Shown piece by piece: positions 1-9,199 of a stretch of DNA of 35,752 nt. Made by a program: the position numbers and the translations under genes. How positions within the stretch are numbered: the stretch's first letter is position 1; each line of letters starts with the position of its first letter. The stretch is from JALZVT01 sp964519335 (GTDB lineage Bacteria; Pseudomonadota; Gammaproteobacteria; Pseudomonadales; Azotimanducaceae): assembly GCA_964519335.1 (NCBI GenBank), contig CAZFIA010000025.1, positions 1 to 35,752 on the forward strand, given 5' to 3'. The notes beneath the pieces were generated by a model that searched no databases, was not told where the DNA came from, and was given only the letters and a program-made list of their open reading frames with translations.

Positions 1-273
1 CTCAAAATTACCAAAGCGTTCTTTGGTACGCAGGTCACCACCGTAATTTTCCTGCGCGGTCCCAATCTTGTGCAGCGTATCTCCAACAATCTGCCAACTA
101 TCCGCAGGAATATCTGTACGCCCAAGACCGGTCCACTGATTGAGATCGGTGCCGTCGAACAACCATTGCCAGTTCAATTCGGAGGTTTGCGAAGACGCAC
201 AACCCAACAGCCCCGCCCAGGCCATCATACAAAGCACTCTTCCGCAACCGAATCTGCGGGACCTTCTAGTCAT
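1..273 (-). CDS. DUF1080 (3-keto-disaccharide hydrolase-like) lipoprotein, partial
   Basis: The N-terminal 91 residues are present and the rest lies beyond the left edge. It starts with an Arg-rich n-region, a short hydrophobic stretch and a lipobox GLLGC, so export and lipidation are likely. The segment LFDGTDLNQWTG followed by SWQIVGDTL and GGDLRTKERFGNFE matches the start of the DUF1080 / 3-keto-disaccharide hydrolase family, a concanavalin-like beta-sandwich found in secreted proteins. Its ATG overlaps the TGA of the upstream flavoprotein gene as ATGA (270-273), a sign of translational coupling and membership of the same operon. Family DUF1080 is inferred from these motifs; the substrate is unknown. 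Confidence 0.7.
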   Translation of the reverse strand, partial: MTRRSRRFGCGRVLCMMAWAGLLGCASSQTSELNWQWLFDGTDLNQWTGLGRTDIPADSWQIVGDTLHKIGTAQENYGGDLRTKERFGNFE

Positions 274-2729
274 AAGCGTACTCTTGAACTATCAGGATCA
301 TACAGCGGGCGCAGCGATGCAGTGGCTGCAATCTTTTTGCCCGCTACCTCTACAAAGTAGTCGCCGGCCCTAATCCAGCCGGGTGTTACTTTGCTTGCAC
401 CATCGGTATGGCTCACGTAGCCCAGCCCAACTGCCGCACCCAGCGTATGGCCAAACATGCCCGAACAAATGTACCCGACAATCACATTGTCTCGGTAAAT
501 CGGTTCGTTGTGATAGAGCATAGCGTCGCGGTCGTGCAGCAGAAACTGCACTAAGCGGCTAGTTACCCCACTAGCCTTCTGGGCCACTATCGCATCGCGG
601 CCAATAAACTCTGGCTTCGAAAGGTCTACCGCAAAACTCAGGCCCGCCTCGACCGGCGTGTCTTCTTCACTAATGTCATGGCCCCAGTGGCGGTAGCCCT
701 TTTCTATGCGCAACGAATTCATGGCGTGCATACCGATGGGCTTAATACCCCACTCTTTACCGGACTCCATCAGTACATCAAATATCTGGGGAGCAGATTC
801 TGTGGGTATATACAGCTCCCAACCCAGTTCACCCACGTAGGTAACTCGCGAGGCCCGTACTTTCGTAAAGCCAAGTTCGATCTCGCACGAGGTTGCAAAC
901 CCAAACGCTTCGTTCGACAGGTCTGCAGGTGTAAGACGCTGCAGCAGCGCGCGACTATCGGGGCCCATCACCCCCAACACCGCGTAGCCCGAAGTGACAT
1001 CGGTGGCTATACAGTGTGAATCTTCTGGCGTGTGCTGCTTGAGCCAATCGAAGTCGCGTACCTGAGTCGCCACCCCGGTGACCACCAGAAAGTCATTTTG
1101 GCTGAGCCGGGTAACAGTAAGATCAGCTTCTATTCCGCCGCGGTCATTTAGCCACTGGGTATAAACCAGCCGACCCGGCAGCACGTCAACGTCGTTGGCG
1201 CAAATGTTGTTAAGCACCTTAAGCGCGTCAGCACCTTGCACCCGAAACTTGGCAAAGGACGACTGATCAAAAATCCCTACGCGCTCACGCACCTGCTGAT
1301 GCTCCGCGGCTGAATATTCAAACCAGTTTTGCTTTTCCCAGGAATATTCGTACACCGGCTCAACACCAACTGGCGCAAACCAGTTAGGGCGTTCCCACCC
1401 TGCCGCTTCGCCAAAACAGGCGCCAAGCGACTCAAGTCGTGAGTGCAACACAGACTGCCTTACACCCCGGCCGGTTTCATATTGATAAAACGGCCAGTGC
1501 GGCGCGTAGAGCAAGCCCAGTGTTTCGCTCACTCGATCTTTCAGATAACGGGCGTTGCCCTGAAAGGGCAAATTGCGTCGCACATCGACATCCGCATAGT
1601 CGGCGGGTGGATGGCCCTGGGTAATCCAGTGGGCCAAGACCTTACCCACCCCACCGGCAGACAAGATACCAATCGAATTCATGCCTGCCGCCACAAACAG
1701 GTTGTCGCACTCAGGCGTACGCCCCAATTGATACCGATCATCAGGGGTAAAGCTCTCGGGGCCACAGAAGAAGGTTTGCACGCCTGCATGTTCAAGCGCG
1801 GGCATGCGCTTTATGGCTGATTCAAGAATAGGTGCAAAGTGATCTACATCGTAGGGCAGCTCATCAAAACAGAAGTCTTCACGAATACCGTCCATACCCC
1901 AGGGTTTAGCCACGGGCTCAAAGGCACCCAACAAGATCTTCCCGGCATCTTCTTTGTAGTAGGCACAGTTATCGAAGTCTCGCAGTACCGGCATCTCGGC
2001 AGTCACCCCTTCAAACGGCTCAGTCACTATGTAGAAGTGCTCGCAAGCGTGCAGAGGTATGTTTACTCCAACAGTTGCAGCCAGCGTTCGGGTCCACATT
2101 CCACAAGCCAGCACTACCTTCTTTGCATGTATCACACCCTGTTCCGTGCGCACGCCAACGATCTTCTGGTGCCCAGCATCAACTACAAGTTCAAGCACCG
2201 GGGTGTTCTCTGCAATATGGGCGCCACTCAGGCGCGCGCCTTTTGCGAGAGCCTGAGTGATGCCTACGGGGTCACCCTGTCCGTCGCTGGGAATAAACAC
2301 ACCGCCCACAAGATCATCTACTTCTATAAGCGGATAAAGATCTTTAACTCCGCCAGGCCCGAGCACATCTACTTCTAAACCAAACACTTTGGCCATGTCG
2401 GCGCGCCGAACCAGCTCTTCCATGCGTTCGGTATTAGTGGCCAACGAAACAGAGCCGTTAAACTTGCACCCAGTGGCCTGCCCGGTTTCAGCTTCGAGCG
2501 TCCGGTATAGCTCGGCTGTGTACTTTGCGAGCTCGGTCGCATTGCGATTCTCGCGGAGCTGGCCCAACAAACCCGCCGCATGCCAGGTGGTACCACTGGT
2601 GAGCTGCTTGCGCTCCAAAAGCAGCACGTCACTAACGCCGGCTTTAGTCAGGTGATAGGCAATGCTGCACCCCACCACTCCACCACCGACAACTATCACT
2701 TCGGCGGATTGAGGGATATCGGCTGGCAT
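270..2729 (-). CDS. Dimethylglycine/sarcosine dehydrogenase-like FAD oxidoreductase with GcvT domain
   Basis: An 819-residue protein of the DMGDH/SARDH family, which oxidatively demethylates N-methyl amines and passes the one-carbon unit to tetrahydrofolate. The N-terminal DAO domain has the dinucleotide motif GGGVVG (residues 15-20) followed by E39. The sequence TSGTTWHAAGL contains His50, at the position of the flavinylated His of mitochondrial DMGDH and SARDH. An FAO-type linker lies around residues 365-425, then a GcvT aminomethyltransferase domain (about 430-705) and a GcvT C-terminal barrel (about 720-805). Length is normal for the family. It follows the oxygenase gene by 9 bp and overlaps the DUF1080 gene by 4 bp. 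The exact substrate cannot be read from sequence; the neighbouring nucleoside transporter suggests it may not be dimethylglycine. Confidence 0.88.
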   Translation of the reverse strand: MPADIPQSAEVIVVGGGVVGCSIAYHLTKAGVSDVLLLERKQLTSGTTWHAAGLLGQLRENRNATELAKYTAELYRTLEAETGQATGCKFNGSVSLATNTERMEELVRRADMAKVFGLEVDVLGPGGVKDLYPLIEVDDLVGGVFIPSDGQGDPVGITQALAKGARLSGAHIAENTPVLELVVDAGHQKIVGVRTEQGVIHAKKVVLACGMWTRTLAATVGVNIPLHACEHFYIVTEPFEGVTAEMPVLRDFDNCAYYKEDAGKILLGAFEPVAKPWGMDGIREDFCFDELPYDVDHFAPILESAIKRMPALEHAGVQTFFCGPESFTPDDRYQLGRTPECDNLFVAAGMNSIGILSAGGVGKVLAHWITQGHPPADYADVDVRRNLPFQGNARYLKDRVSETLGLLYAPHWPFYQYETGRGVRQSVLHSRLESLGACFGEAAGWERPNWFAPVGVEPVYEYSWEKQNWFEYSAAEHQQVRERVGIFDQSSFAKFRVQGADALKVLNNICANDVDVLPGRLVYTQWLNDRGGIEADLTVTRLSQNDFLVVTGVATQVRDFDWLKQHTPEDSHCIATDVTSGYAVLGVMGPDSRALLQRLTPADLSNEAFGFATSCEIELGFTKVRASRVTYVGELGWELYIPTESAPQIFDVLMESGKEWGIKPIGMHAMNSLRIEKGYRHWGHDISEEDTPVEAGLSFAVDLSKPEFIGRDAIVAQKASGVTSRLVQFLLHDRDAMLYHNEPIYRDNVIVGYICSGMFGHTLGAAVGLGYVSHTDGASKVTPGWIRAGDYFVEVAGKKIAATASLRPLYDPDSSRVRL

Positions 2730-2738
2730 AGCTAACGC

Positions 2739-3680
2739 CTAGTCCGCGAGCAGCTTAATCTCTATCAAGCGCTGCGTAAGGTATTCATCTGCAGTGATAG
2801 ATTCTGGATAGCGGTTCGGATTGTCAGGCGTGATGCAGCCCGGCAAGGTAGCAATCTCGAAGTCTGGGTTGGGATGCCAGAAGTAGGGAATGGAATAGCG
2901 TGACTGCCCGGTATAAGCACCAGGCACATTTACGACCCGGTGCGTCGTAGAGGGTAGAACGTGATTGGTTAACCGCTGCATCATGTCGCCAATGTTCACA
3001 ACTATGGTACCCGGTAAGGTATCTACAGGAATCCACTGGCCTGAACGGGTAAGAATCTCAAGGCCAGGTTCTTCCGAACCCACAAGCAAAGTGATCAGGT
3101 TGATGTCTTCATGGGGAGCCGCGCGCAACGAAGGCGTGTCTCGCTCCGCGATAGGCGGATAGTGCAGCGGCCGCAAGATCGAGTTGCCCGAGTCACCACC
3201 GGCGCGAAAATACTCAGGCGGCAGTTCAAGATATTGGCCAATGGCATCGAGCACGCGATGGCCCAGCTCATCAAGTGCCTCAAACAGCGGATACACCCGC
3301 GCCTGAAAGTCCGGAATCTGGCTGGGCCAGATGTTTGGGAACAGGCTTCGGTGGTGAACCTTGCCTTCGGGCATCTCCCGGCCTACATGCCAAAACTCTT
3401 TCAGGTCTGGATGCTCGTTATCCTTCGCAGTTTCAATACCAAACTGCGTATAGCCCCTGGCGCCGCCCTCACCGGTTGCGCTCAATTGTTTTTGTTCAAG
3501 CGGCAGTGCAAAGAACTCGCGGATTGCACCATAAGCACCATCAATCACCGCATCACTGATGCCGTGCTCCTTGATGCCGCAAAACCCAAACTCTTCATAG
3601 GCCCGGCCATGCGCACGAATCAACTCGGGGTTGTCCCTCATGTTCGAGATATCAAGCGTTGGAATTTCTACATGACTCAT
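2739..3680 (-). CDS. 2-oxoglutarate/Fe(II)-dependent oxygenase, isopenicillin N synthase-like
   Basis: A 313-residue cytosolic oxygenase of the IPNS/plant 2OG dioxygenase superfamily. The DIOX_N part covers about residues 5-130 (IPTLDIS, GFCGIKEHGI). The jelly-roll core holds the iron triad His190-x-Asp192 (APHEDINLITLL) and His247 (STTHRVVN). The 2-oxoglutarate-binding Arg261-x-Ser263 (SRYSIPYF) is also present, so the active site looks complete. Length is normal. The family includes thymine 7-hydroxylase and many bacterial proteins of unknown substrate. It lies between a CNT nucleoside transporter gene (21 bp upstream) and a DMGDH-like gene (9 bp downstream), which suggests hydroxylation of a transported nucleoside, base or methylated derivative. 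That assignment is inference. Confidence 0.88.
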   Translation of the reverse strand: MSHVEIPTLDISNMRDNPELIRAHGRAYEEFGFCGIKEHGISDAVIDGAYGAIREFFALPLEQKQLSATGEGGARGYTQFGIETAKDNEHPDLKEFWHVGREMPEGKVHHRSLFPNIWPSQIPDFQARVYPLFEALDELGHRVLDAIGQYLELPPEYFRAGGDSGNSILRPLHYPPIAERDTPSLRAAPHEDINLITLLVGSEEPGLEILTRSGQWIPVDTLPGTIVVNIGDMMQRLTNHVLPSTTHRVVNVPGAYTGQSRYSIPYFWHPNPDFEIATLPGCITPDNPNRYPESITADEYLTQRLIEIKLLAD

Positions 3681-3701
3681 GCTGGTTTGGCTCTAGAGAG
3701 G

Positions 3702-4955
3702 TTAGCTCAGATACAAAAAGAAGCTGGCAATCGCAGCGCTCATAAAGTTGGCAAGCGTGGCCGCAAACAGCGCTCTAATCCCAAGCGTAGCAATCTCAGA
3801 ACGCCGGCTTGGCGCCATCACACCCAATCCCCCCAGCAAGATGGCAATAGATGAAAAATTGGCGAACCCGCAGAGCGCAAAAGTTACCACCGCTCGACTA
3901 TGATCAGAAAGCCCTTCCGTCGTGTTCACCAGGTTGATGTAGGCAATAAACTCATTCAGCACCAGCTTTTGCCCAATAAAACTGCCAGCGTGAACGGCTT
4001 CGGACCAGGGCACGCCCATTAGCCAGGCGATGGGACTGAACGCATAGCCCAACATACCCTCTAGCGTCAGATTATCGATGCCGACCAACGAACCCAGCCA
4101 GCCCATGCCACCGTTAATAAGCGCGATGATTGCGACAAAGGCAATCAACATGGCGCCCACGTTAACGGCGAGCATCATGCCACTGGTGGCGCCCTGGGCT
4201 GCGGCATCAAAAATATTCGCCGGGGTTTCGTCGACAGCCGCTTCTTCTACGCTGGTTTCCTGCACAGAGGTTTCATCGATAGCTGCTTGAGCTTTCTCAG
4301 GATCTTCAGGTAACAGCAGTTTGGCCATGGCAAGGCCACCGGGCGCTGCCATAAAGCTCGCGGCAATCAGGTATTTCAGTTCAACGCCAATCGCGACATA
4401 GCCCGCCATCGTGGCACCAGCGACGGAACAGAGCCCGCCCACCATCACAGCAAACAGCTCAGAGCGAGACATGCCCGCGAGGTAAGGGCGAATCGCAATC
4501 GGCGCTTCGGTTTGGCCGATAAAAATGTTGGTAGCAGCCGCAAGCGACTCTGGCGAACTGGTCTTTAGTAACCGACTTAGCCCGCCTCCAAGCACCCGCA
4601 CAATCCACTGCATGATGCCCGTGTAATAGAGCACCGATATAAGAGAGGAGAAAAAGATGATCGCCGGCAGTACCTGAAACGCGAATATGAAGCCCATTTT
4701 TTCAGAATAGGCCATATCGCCAAACATGAAGGCGATGCCGTCTTGCGCGTAGTTAAGCACCTGCGCAACGCCGGCGGTTATCGATTCGAGCAGCACTCGC
4801 CCGGCAGGTACGTACAGAACCAGCGCACCAAGAGAGGCTTGCAGTAATAAAGCAAGCCCAACGGTGCGCCAATTAATGGCCGAGCGCTGCGTAGAGCAGG
4901 CGAAGGCAATTCCAACCAGGGTGGCTATGCCCAGCAGGCAAATCAGGGCGCTCAT
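3702..4955 (-). CDS. Concentrative nucleoside transporter (CNT/NupC family)
   Basis: A 417-residue inner-membrane protein with about ten hydrophobic segments, the usual size for bacterial CNT proteins that import nucleosides with Na+ or H+. Characteristic blocks are the gate/substrate segment GQTEAPIAIRPYL and the following VGGLCSVAGATMAGYVAIG, plus a C-terminal FALCGFANFSSIAILLGGLG. An acidic cytoplasmic loop (about residues 220-245) holds a short imperfect repeat rich in ETSV/EEA. It is the first gene of the minus-strand operon ending at the DUF1080 gene. The start at 4955 is favoured because the first transmembrane segment begins directly after it, although the Shine-Dalgarno sequence is weak. 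Substrate class is family knowledge. Confidence 0.9.
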   Translation of the reverse strand: MSALICLLGIATLVGIAFACSTQRSAINWRTVGLALLLQASLGALVLYVPAGRVLLESITAGVAQVLNYAQDGIAFMFGDMAYSEKMGFIFAFQVLPAIIFFSSLISVLYYTGIMQWIVRVLGGGLSRLLKTSSPESLAAATNIFIGQTEAPIAIRPYLAGMSRSELFAVMVGGLCSVAGATMAGYVAIGVELKYLIAASFMAAPGGLAMAKLLLPEDPEKAQAAIDETSVQETSVEEAAVDETPANIFDAAAQGATSGMMLAVNVGAMLIAFVAIIALINGGMGWLGSLVGIDNLTLEGMLGYAFSPIAWLMGVPWSEAVHAGSFIGQKLVLNEFIAYINLVNTTEGLSDHSRAVVTFALCGFANFSSIAILLGGLGVMAPSRRSEIATLGIRALFAATLANFMSAAIASFFLYLS

Positions 4956-5007
4956 CTAGGCGATCCAGTCCATAAATACTAACTCTCTCATACATCCAGC
5001 ACTTGTG

Positions 5008-5026
5008 GGGGGCCTCGCAGGCCCCC
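5008..5026. repeat. Perfect 8-bp GC-rich inverted repeat between divergent operons
   Basis: GGGGGCCT, a 3-nt loop CGC, then AGGCCCCC. It sits in the 128 bp separating the divergent CNT operon and DUF1800 gene. No T-run follows on either strand, so it is not a clear terminator. It could be a 5'-UTR hairpin or a protein-binding palindrome. Confidence 0.55.
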
Positions 5027-5083
5027 TACACTGACAAATCTGCTGATGCTAAGCCTCAGAACCGGACAACCGGGAGCTCACTG

Positions 5084-6778
5084 ATGGAGACAAGCAAACT
5101 AGTCGCCCGCAGCCTTTCAGTAATCGCCATGGTTTGGTTGCTAACGGCCTGCGGGGGCGGTTCCGACTCTATAACACCTGTCGCCAATCCCCCACCCGAT
5201 CCACAGCCGCTGGAACCCACGGCGGCCGAAATTGCTTCCGCCTCTCGTTTTAGCGCTCAGGCCACCTTTGGGTTGCCCTATGAGCGAATACTCGAAGTTG
5301 CTCGGATGGGGAACGAGGCCTGGCTCGACAGCCAGCTCGCACTGCCAATAACTCGCCACACCCCCATCACTCTAGGCCTGGTTGAACGCAGGTTGGCGGG
5401 TGAATTTGAATCGATCGAAGAAAACCAAGATCTGCTGGTAAATTTTCGCCGCTACAGCTGGTGGCACAACTCAATAACTGCGCCCGATGAGGTGCGTCAG
5501 CGCGTGGCATTGGCGCTTAGCGAAATACTGGTGGTCTCTGACAAAGTAGATTTGTTGCTGCTGCGTCCGCTTGCCCTTTCAACCTACTACGACACGCTGC
5601 TCGAGGGCGCCACGGGCAACTATCGGGATCTGCTCGAAGACATCGCCTTGCACCCCTCTATGGGGTTCTACCTTAGCCACGTAAACAACGCCAAAACTGA
5701 TCCGCTAAACAACACTTTTCCAGATGAAAACTTTGCACGCGAGGTGATGCAACTATTTGCTATCGGACTGTTCGAGCTAAACAACGACGGTACGCAAAAG
5801 CTACTGGCTGATGGTGGGCCCATTCCTACCTATTCGGGCGTTGATATCAGAGAGTTCGCCAAAATATTTACGGGCCTTTCCTGGGGTGGCGATAACGCCT
5901 TTTTCGGTAACACCGATCCAAACTTCGTTAACCCTATGGTGATGTTTGATGATTTCCATGAACCCGGCGAAAAGCACCTGCTCAATGGCGTTGTTGTGCC
6001 CGACGGGCAAACCGGCACCGCTGATGTGCGCTCGGCCATCGATAACCTGTTCAATCACCCCAACGTAGGTCCGTTTCTAGGCCGCCAACTTATTCAGAGA
6101 CTCGTAACAAGCAATCCATCCTCTGGGTATATCGATCGAGTAGCCCAGGCGTTCAACGACAATGGCACCGGGGTTCGAGGCGACATGAAAGCGGTGATCC
6201 GCGCCATTTTGCTAGACGCGGAAGCCAAAACTCCATCAACAACCGCCACCGCAGGCAAACTGCGTGAGCCGCTGGTGCGAAACGTTGCGCTGCTGCGCCA
6301 GCTAAATCCAACTAGTGCCGACGGCTTATTTTTTAACGGCGGCTATTTCACTGAAACACTAACCCAGCAACACGTGCTATCGGCCACCAGCGTGTTCAAT
6401 TTCTTCTTGCCTGATCACATACCAACAGGTCCGCTCGCTGACGCGGGTTTGTTTGCACCAGAAATGCAGATCACCAACAGCACCACAATCGTTGGTGTTA
6501 CCAATTTGATAGATATTGCGGTCAACGGCGAGGTGGCAACTGATGTAAGTTCGCCATTCAGCAGGCTCGAATTAGATCTCACCGAATTTGAGGGGCTGGC
6601 TAGCAATCCAGATGATCTGATTGAGCGACTCGATGTACTGTTTACTTTCGGTGAGATGGAAGACGCCACCAAAGTCGTTATTCGCAACATTATAAGTGGC
6701 CTCGACGATATGGAACTGCGCGCCAAAACGGCAATCTACATCACGCTCATTTCACCCGACTATGCGGTGCGTATTTAG
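5084..6778 (+). CDS. DUF1800 family lipoprotein
   Basis: A 564-residue exported protein of unknown biochemical function. The ATG at 5084 is chosen because GGGAG lies just upstream and the protein then begins with a clean lipoprotein signal: basic start, hydrophobic core, lipobox LTAC, then GGGSDS. An ATG or GTG further upstream would bury the signal. The DUF1800 domain covers most of the chain: FSAQATFGLPYERI near the start, VRQRVALALSEILVVSD, then the hallmark PDENFAREVMQLFAIGLFEL and a segment FLGRQLIQRLVTSNPS. It is followed after 5 bp by a DUF1501 gene, the usual partner of this family. The pair acts outside the cytoplasmic membrane; the role is not established. Confidence 0.9.
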   Translation: METSKLVARSLSVIAMVWLLTACGGGSDSITPVANPPPDPQPLEPTAAEIASASRFSAQATFGLPYERILEVARMGNEAWLDSQLALPITRHTPITLGLVERRLAGEFESIEENQDLLVNFRRYSWWHNSITAPDEVRQRVALALSEILVVSDKVDLLLLRPLALSTYYDTLLEGATGNYRDLLEDIALHPSMGFYLSHVNNAKTDPLNNTFPDENFAREVMQLFAIGLFELNNDGTQKLLADGGPIPTYSGVDIREFAKIFTGLSWGGDNAFFGNTDPNFVNPMVMFDDFHEPGEKHLLNGVVVPDGQTGTADVRSAIDNLFNHPNVGPFLGRQLIQRLVTSNPSSGYIDRVAQAFNDNGTGVRGDMKAVIRAILLDAEAKTPSTTATAGKLREPLVRNVALLRQLNPTSADGLFFNGGYFTETLTQQHVLSATSVFNFFLPDHIPTGPLADAGLFAPEMQITNSTTIVGVTNLIDIAVNGEVATDVSSPFSRLELDLTEFEGLASNPDDLIERLDVLFTFGEMEDATKVVIRNIISGLDDMELRAKTAIYITLISPDYAVRI

Positions 6779-6783
6779 CCGTC

Positions 6784-8220
6784 ATGCAAAAAAACATTAG
6801 AGCACCAAGCGTGACCAAAACTCATCTCAACCGCCGCAAATTCTTAAGCCATAGCTGCGCAGTTGGCCTCACCGGCACAGCAGGTGTAACTGTTGGCAGC
6901 AGCCTGCTGCAGCTGGGGCTTAGTCGCAGCGTCGCAGCCCAGGGCGCAAGCGGTCCGGACGACTATCGCGCGCTGGTATGCATTCTGCTGGCAGGCGGCA
7001 ACGACTCGTTCAACATGCTCCTTCCAAACGATGCCGATCAATACTCCGAGTACGCAGCGCTAAGATCTGATCTCGCCCTACCACAGGCCAACTTGCTGCC
7101 ACTCAATGGCTCAACGGTAAATGGTCGTAACTACGCGGTGCACCCAGGTATGCCAGAGGTTCAGTCGCTCTACGCAAACGGTGAGCTCGCCATGATCGCC
7201 AACGTGGGTACGCTTATCGAGCCTGTAGACGCCGCCGCCATAGAAGCGGGCGCACGCATTCCCCTCGGGCTTGCCTCGCACGCAGACCAGATTGCACAGT
7301 GGCAAACCGCGCAGCCGGATACGCGTACAGCTCAAGGTTGGGGAGGTCGAATCGCAGATCTGATCAGCAATCAAAATCTGGACAACGGTATTTCGATGAG
7401 TATTTCGCTCGCCGGGACCAACTTGTTTCAAGCAGGCCTTAACACCGTCGAATACTCGATATCGCCTGACGAAGATGGTGCGCAAGGCATCATTGGCTAC
7501 AACGACGGAAGCGATTTCGAAACCTTTCGACGCGCCACTATCGATAACATGCTGGGCGTTACCCACACTAACCTGTTGCGCCGAGAGTACGCTGAGCGCA
7601 TGCGACGTTCTATAGAAAGCCAACTCGTATTCACAGCGGCATTAGAGAATACACCTACCAACTTGTCCGCATTCTCGGCCAATCCATTTTCCAATGCGCT
7701 ACGTCAGATCGCACGAACCATTGAGGCTCGAGGTGAATTAGGTGCCTGCCGACAAACCTTCTTTGTACTCGCCGGTGGCTGGGACCACCACGACGACGTT
7801 ATTAATAATCAGGCGCGAATGCTACCGGCGATTAGCAGAGGTCTAAACGAATTTCGCACAGCACTCACAGGACTCGAAGTTTTTGACAAGGTAACCACCT
7901 TCACCTGTTCAGACTTTGGCCGCACGCTAACCTCAAATGGCAAAGGTTCAGATCACGGCTGGGGTGGACATCACATGGTGATGGGCGGCGCCGTTAACGG
8001 CGGTCAGATCTATGGTGATTATCCGTTGCTGTCATCAAGCTCACCGCTGGATATTGGCCGCGGTGTGTACATTCCAACCACGTCGATCGATAGCTACTTT
8101 GCTGAGCTTGCGCTATGGCTTGGTGTTGCGCCATCCGATTTATCTTCCGTGCTACCTAACGTGTCACGGTTCTATTCGCCCAGTTCCACCACGCCGCCAC
8201 TCGGATTTTTGCTGGGCTAA
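6784..8220 (+). CDS. DUF1501 family Tat-exported protein
   Basis: A 478-residue protein with a twin-arginine signal (NRRKFL near residues 17-22, hydrophobic run, cleavage near SVAAQG), so it is probably exported folded. DUF1501 belongs to the alkaline-phosphatase/sulfatase-like fold. Conserved blocks seen are LAGGNDSFNMLLP, AVHPGMPEVQSLYANGEL, LAGGWDHHDD, and the metal-site region TCSDFGRTLTSNGKGSDHGW with GGHHMVMGG. Length is typical. It is co-transcribed with the DUF1800 lipoprotein gene 5 bp upstream. The enzymatic activity of this family is not established, and nothing in the sequence gives the substrate. Confidence 0.9.
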   Translation: MQKNIRAPSVTKTHLNRRKFLSHSCAVGLTGTAGVTVGSSLLQLGLSRSVAAQGASGPDDYRALVCILLAGGNDSFNMLLPNDADQYSEYAALRSDLALPQANLLPLNGSTVNGRNYAVHPGMPEVQSLYANGELAMIANVGTLIEPVDAAAIEAGARIPLGLASHADQIAQWQTAQPDTRTAQGWGGRIADLISNQNLDNGISMSISLAGTNLFQAGLNTVEYSISPDEDGAQGIIGYNDGSDFETFRRATIDNMLGVTHTNLLRREYAERMRRSIESQLVFTAALENTPTNLSAFSANPFSNALRQIARTIEARGELGACRQTFFVLAGGWDHHDDVINNQARMLPAISRGLNEFRTALTGLEVFDKVTTFTCSDFGRTLTSNGKGSDHGWGGHHMVMGGAVNGGQIYGDYPLLSSSSPLDIGRGVYIPTTSIDSYFAELALWLGVAPSDLSSVLPNVSRFYSPSSTTPPLGFLLG

Positions 8221-8257
8221 TTAATGTTATATTCCCTATAAGAAAGGGCGGATCAAA

Positions 8258-9157
8258 ATGGGGAATATCGCTATGGCCGAAGCCACCAACCTCACAAACT
8301 TGGAAAATCTCGGACAGATTCAACCTGATCAACCGTTCGAACTCCTGCACCTTAGCCCGTGTATTGGCACCGAAGTGCTGGGCATCGATCTAACGCAAGA
8401 CCAAAGCCAACAGAACATCGATTGGCTCTCAGCCCTTCTGGTTGAGCGCAAGGTACTGTTCTTTCGCGAACAGAACCTGAGCCGCGAACAACACATCAAT
8501 TTCTCCAAGCGCTTCGGTGAGTTAGAAATTCATCCCTTCACCGACAACAACAAAGATTTTCCAGAACTCATCGAGCTACACAACGATCGGGAGCGGCCGC
8601 CAAACATTAATATTTGGCACAGCGACGTCACCTGGCGCCACGCACCCTCACTCGGTTCATTGTTACGTGCCCGCAAAGTGCCTGCCGTTGGAGGCGATAC
8701 CCTGTTTGCCAACATGGAAGCAGGTTACGACGCGCTCGATGATCAAACCAAAGAACAAATCGACGGACTCACGGCCGTACATGACAATCAAACCTTTCTA
8801 GACGGCATGTTAAAAAAGGGCGCGACAGAAGAGGAAGTAGAAGCCAAGCGGAAAGAGTTTCCGCCTACTACTCACCCCGTTGTCCGCACCCATCCAGTGA
8901 GCGGCAATAAGTCGATTTACGTCAACAAGGGATTTACCCGCCGCATAGAGGGGATGTCAGAAAGTGATTCAGAAGCGCTACTGCAAAAGCTAATGCACCA
9001 GGCGTGGAAACCAGACTTTCAATGCCGTTTCCGCTGGCGCGAAAACTCAATCGCTTTTTGGGACAACCGTGGAGCGCAGCACTACGCCGCCGCCGATTAC
9101 TGGCCGGAAGAACGCCACATGGAGCGGGTAACCGTTGCCGGTAGCCGACCTTTCTAA
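8258..9157 (+). CDS. TauD/TfdA family 2-oxoglutarate/Fe(II) dioxygenase
   Basis: A 299-residue oxygenase of the TauD/TfdA family. Iron ligands are His121-x-Asp123 (WHSDVTW) and the distal His275 (DNRGAQHYA). Arg286 and Arg290 in EERHMERVTV supply 2-oxoglutarate binding. The family oxidises taurine, alkyl sulfates, phenoxyacetates, carnitine-like compounds and others; sequence alone does not select one. Two starts are possible: ATG 8258, preceded by AAAGGGCGG, or ATG 8273 with GGGGAA just before it. It lies 37 bp after DUF1501 and 42 bp before an esterase gene on the same strand, so a functional link with the esterase (ester cleavage and oxidation of one substrate) is possible but inferred. 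Confidence 0.9.
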   Translation: MGNIAMAEATNLTNLENLGQIQPDQPFELLHLSPCIGTEVLGIDLTQDQSQQNIDWLSALLVERKVLFFREQNLSREQHINFSKRFGELEIHPFTDNNKDFPELIELHNDRERPPNINIWHSDVTWRHAPSLGSLLRARKVPAVGGDTLFANMEAGYDALDDQTKEQIDGLTAVHDNQTFLDGMLKKGATEEEVEAKRKEFPPTTHPVVRTHPVSGNKSIYVNKGFTRRIEGMSESDSEALLQKLMHQAWKPDFQCRFRWRENSIAFWDNRGAQHYAAADYWPEERHMERVTVAGSRPF

Positions 9158-9199
9158 TCGACAGATTCGCAAACAACCTGATACAACACTGGAGTAACT

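Noticed and set aside
1839..2378. Plus-strand 179-codon frame antisense to the DMGDH-like gene
   Set aside because: It shadows a clear FAD domain and shows no domain of its own.
3111..3854. Plus-strand open frame of 247 codons antisense to the 2OG oxygenase
   Set aside because: It is basic and of low complexity with no family match, and the minus-strand frame has a complete iron-binding triad and operon context.
5007..5027. GC-rich hairpin as an intrinsic terminator
   Set aside because: No T-run follows on either strand and it lies between divergent genes, where a terminator is not needed.
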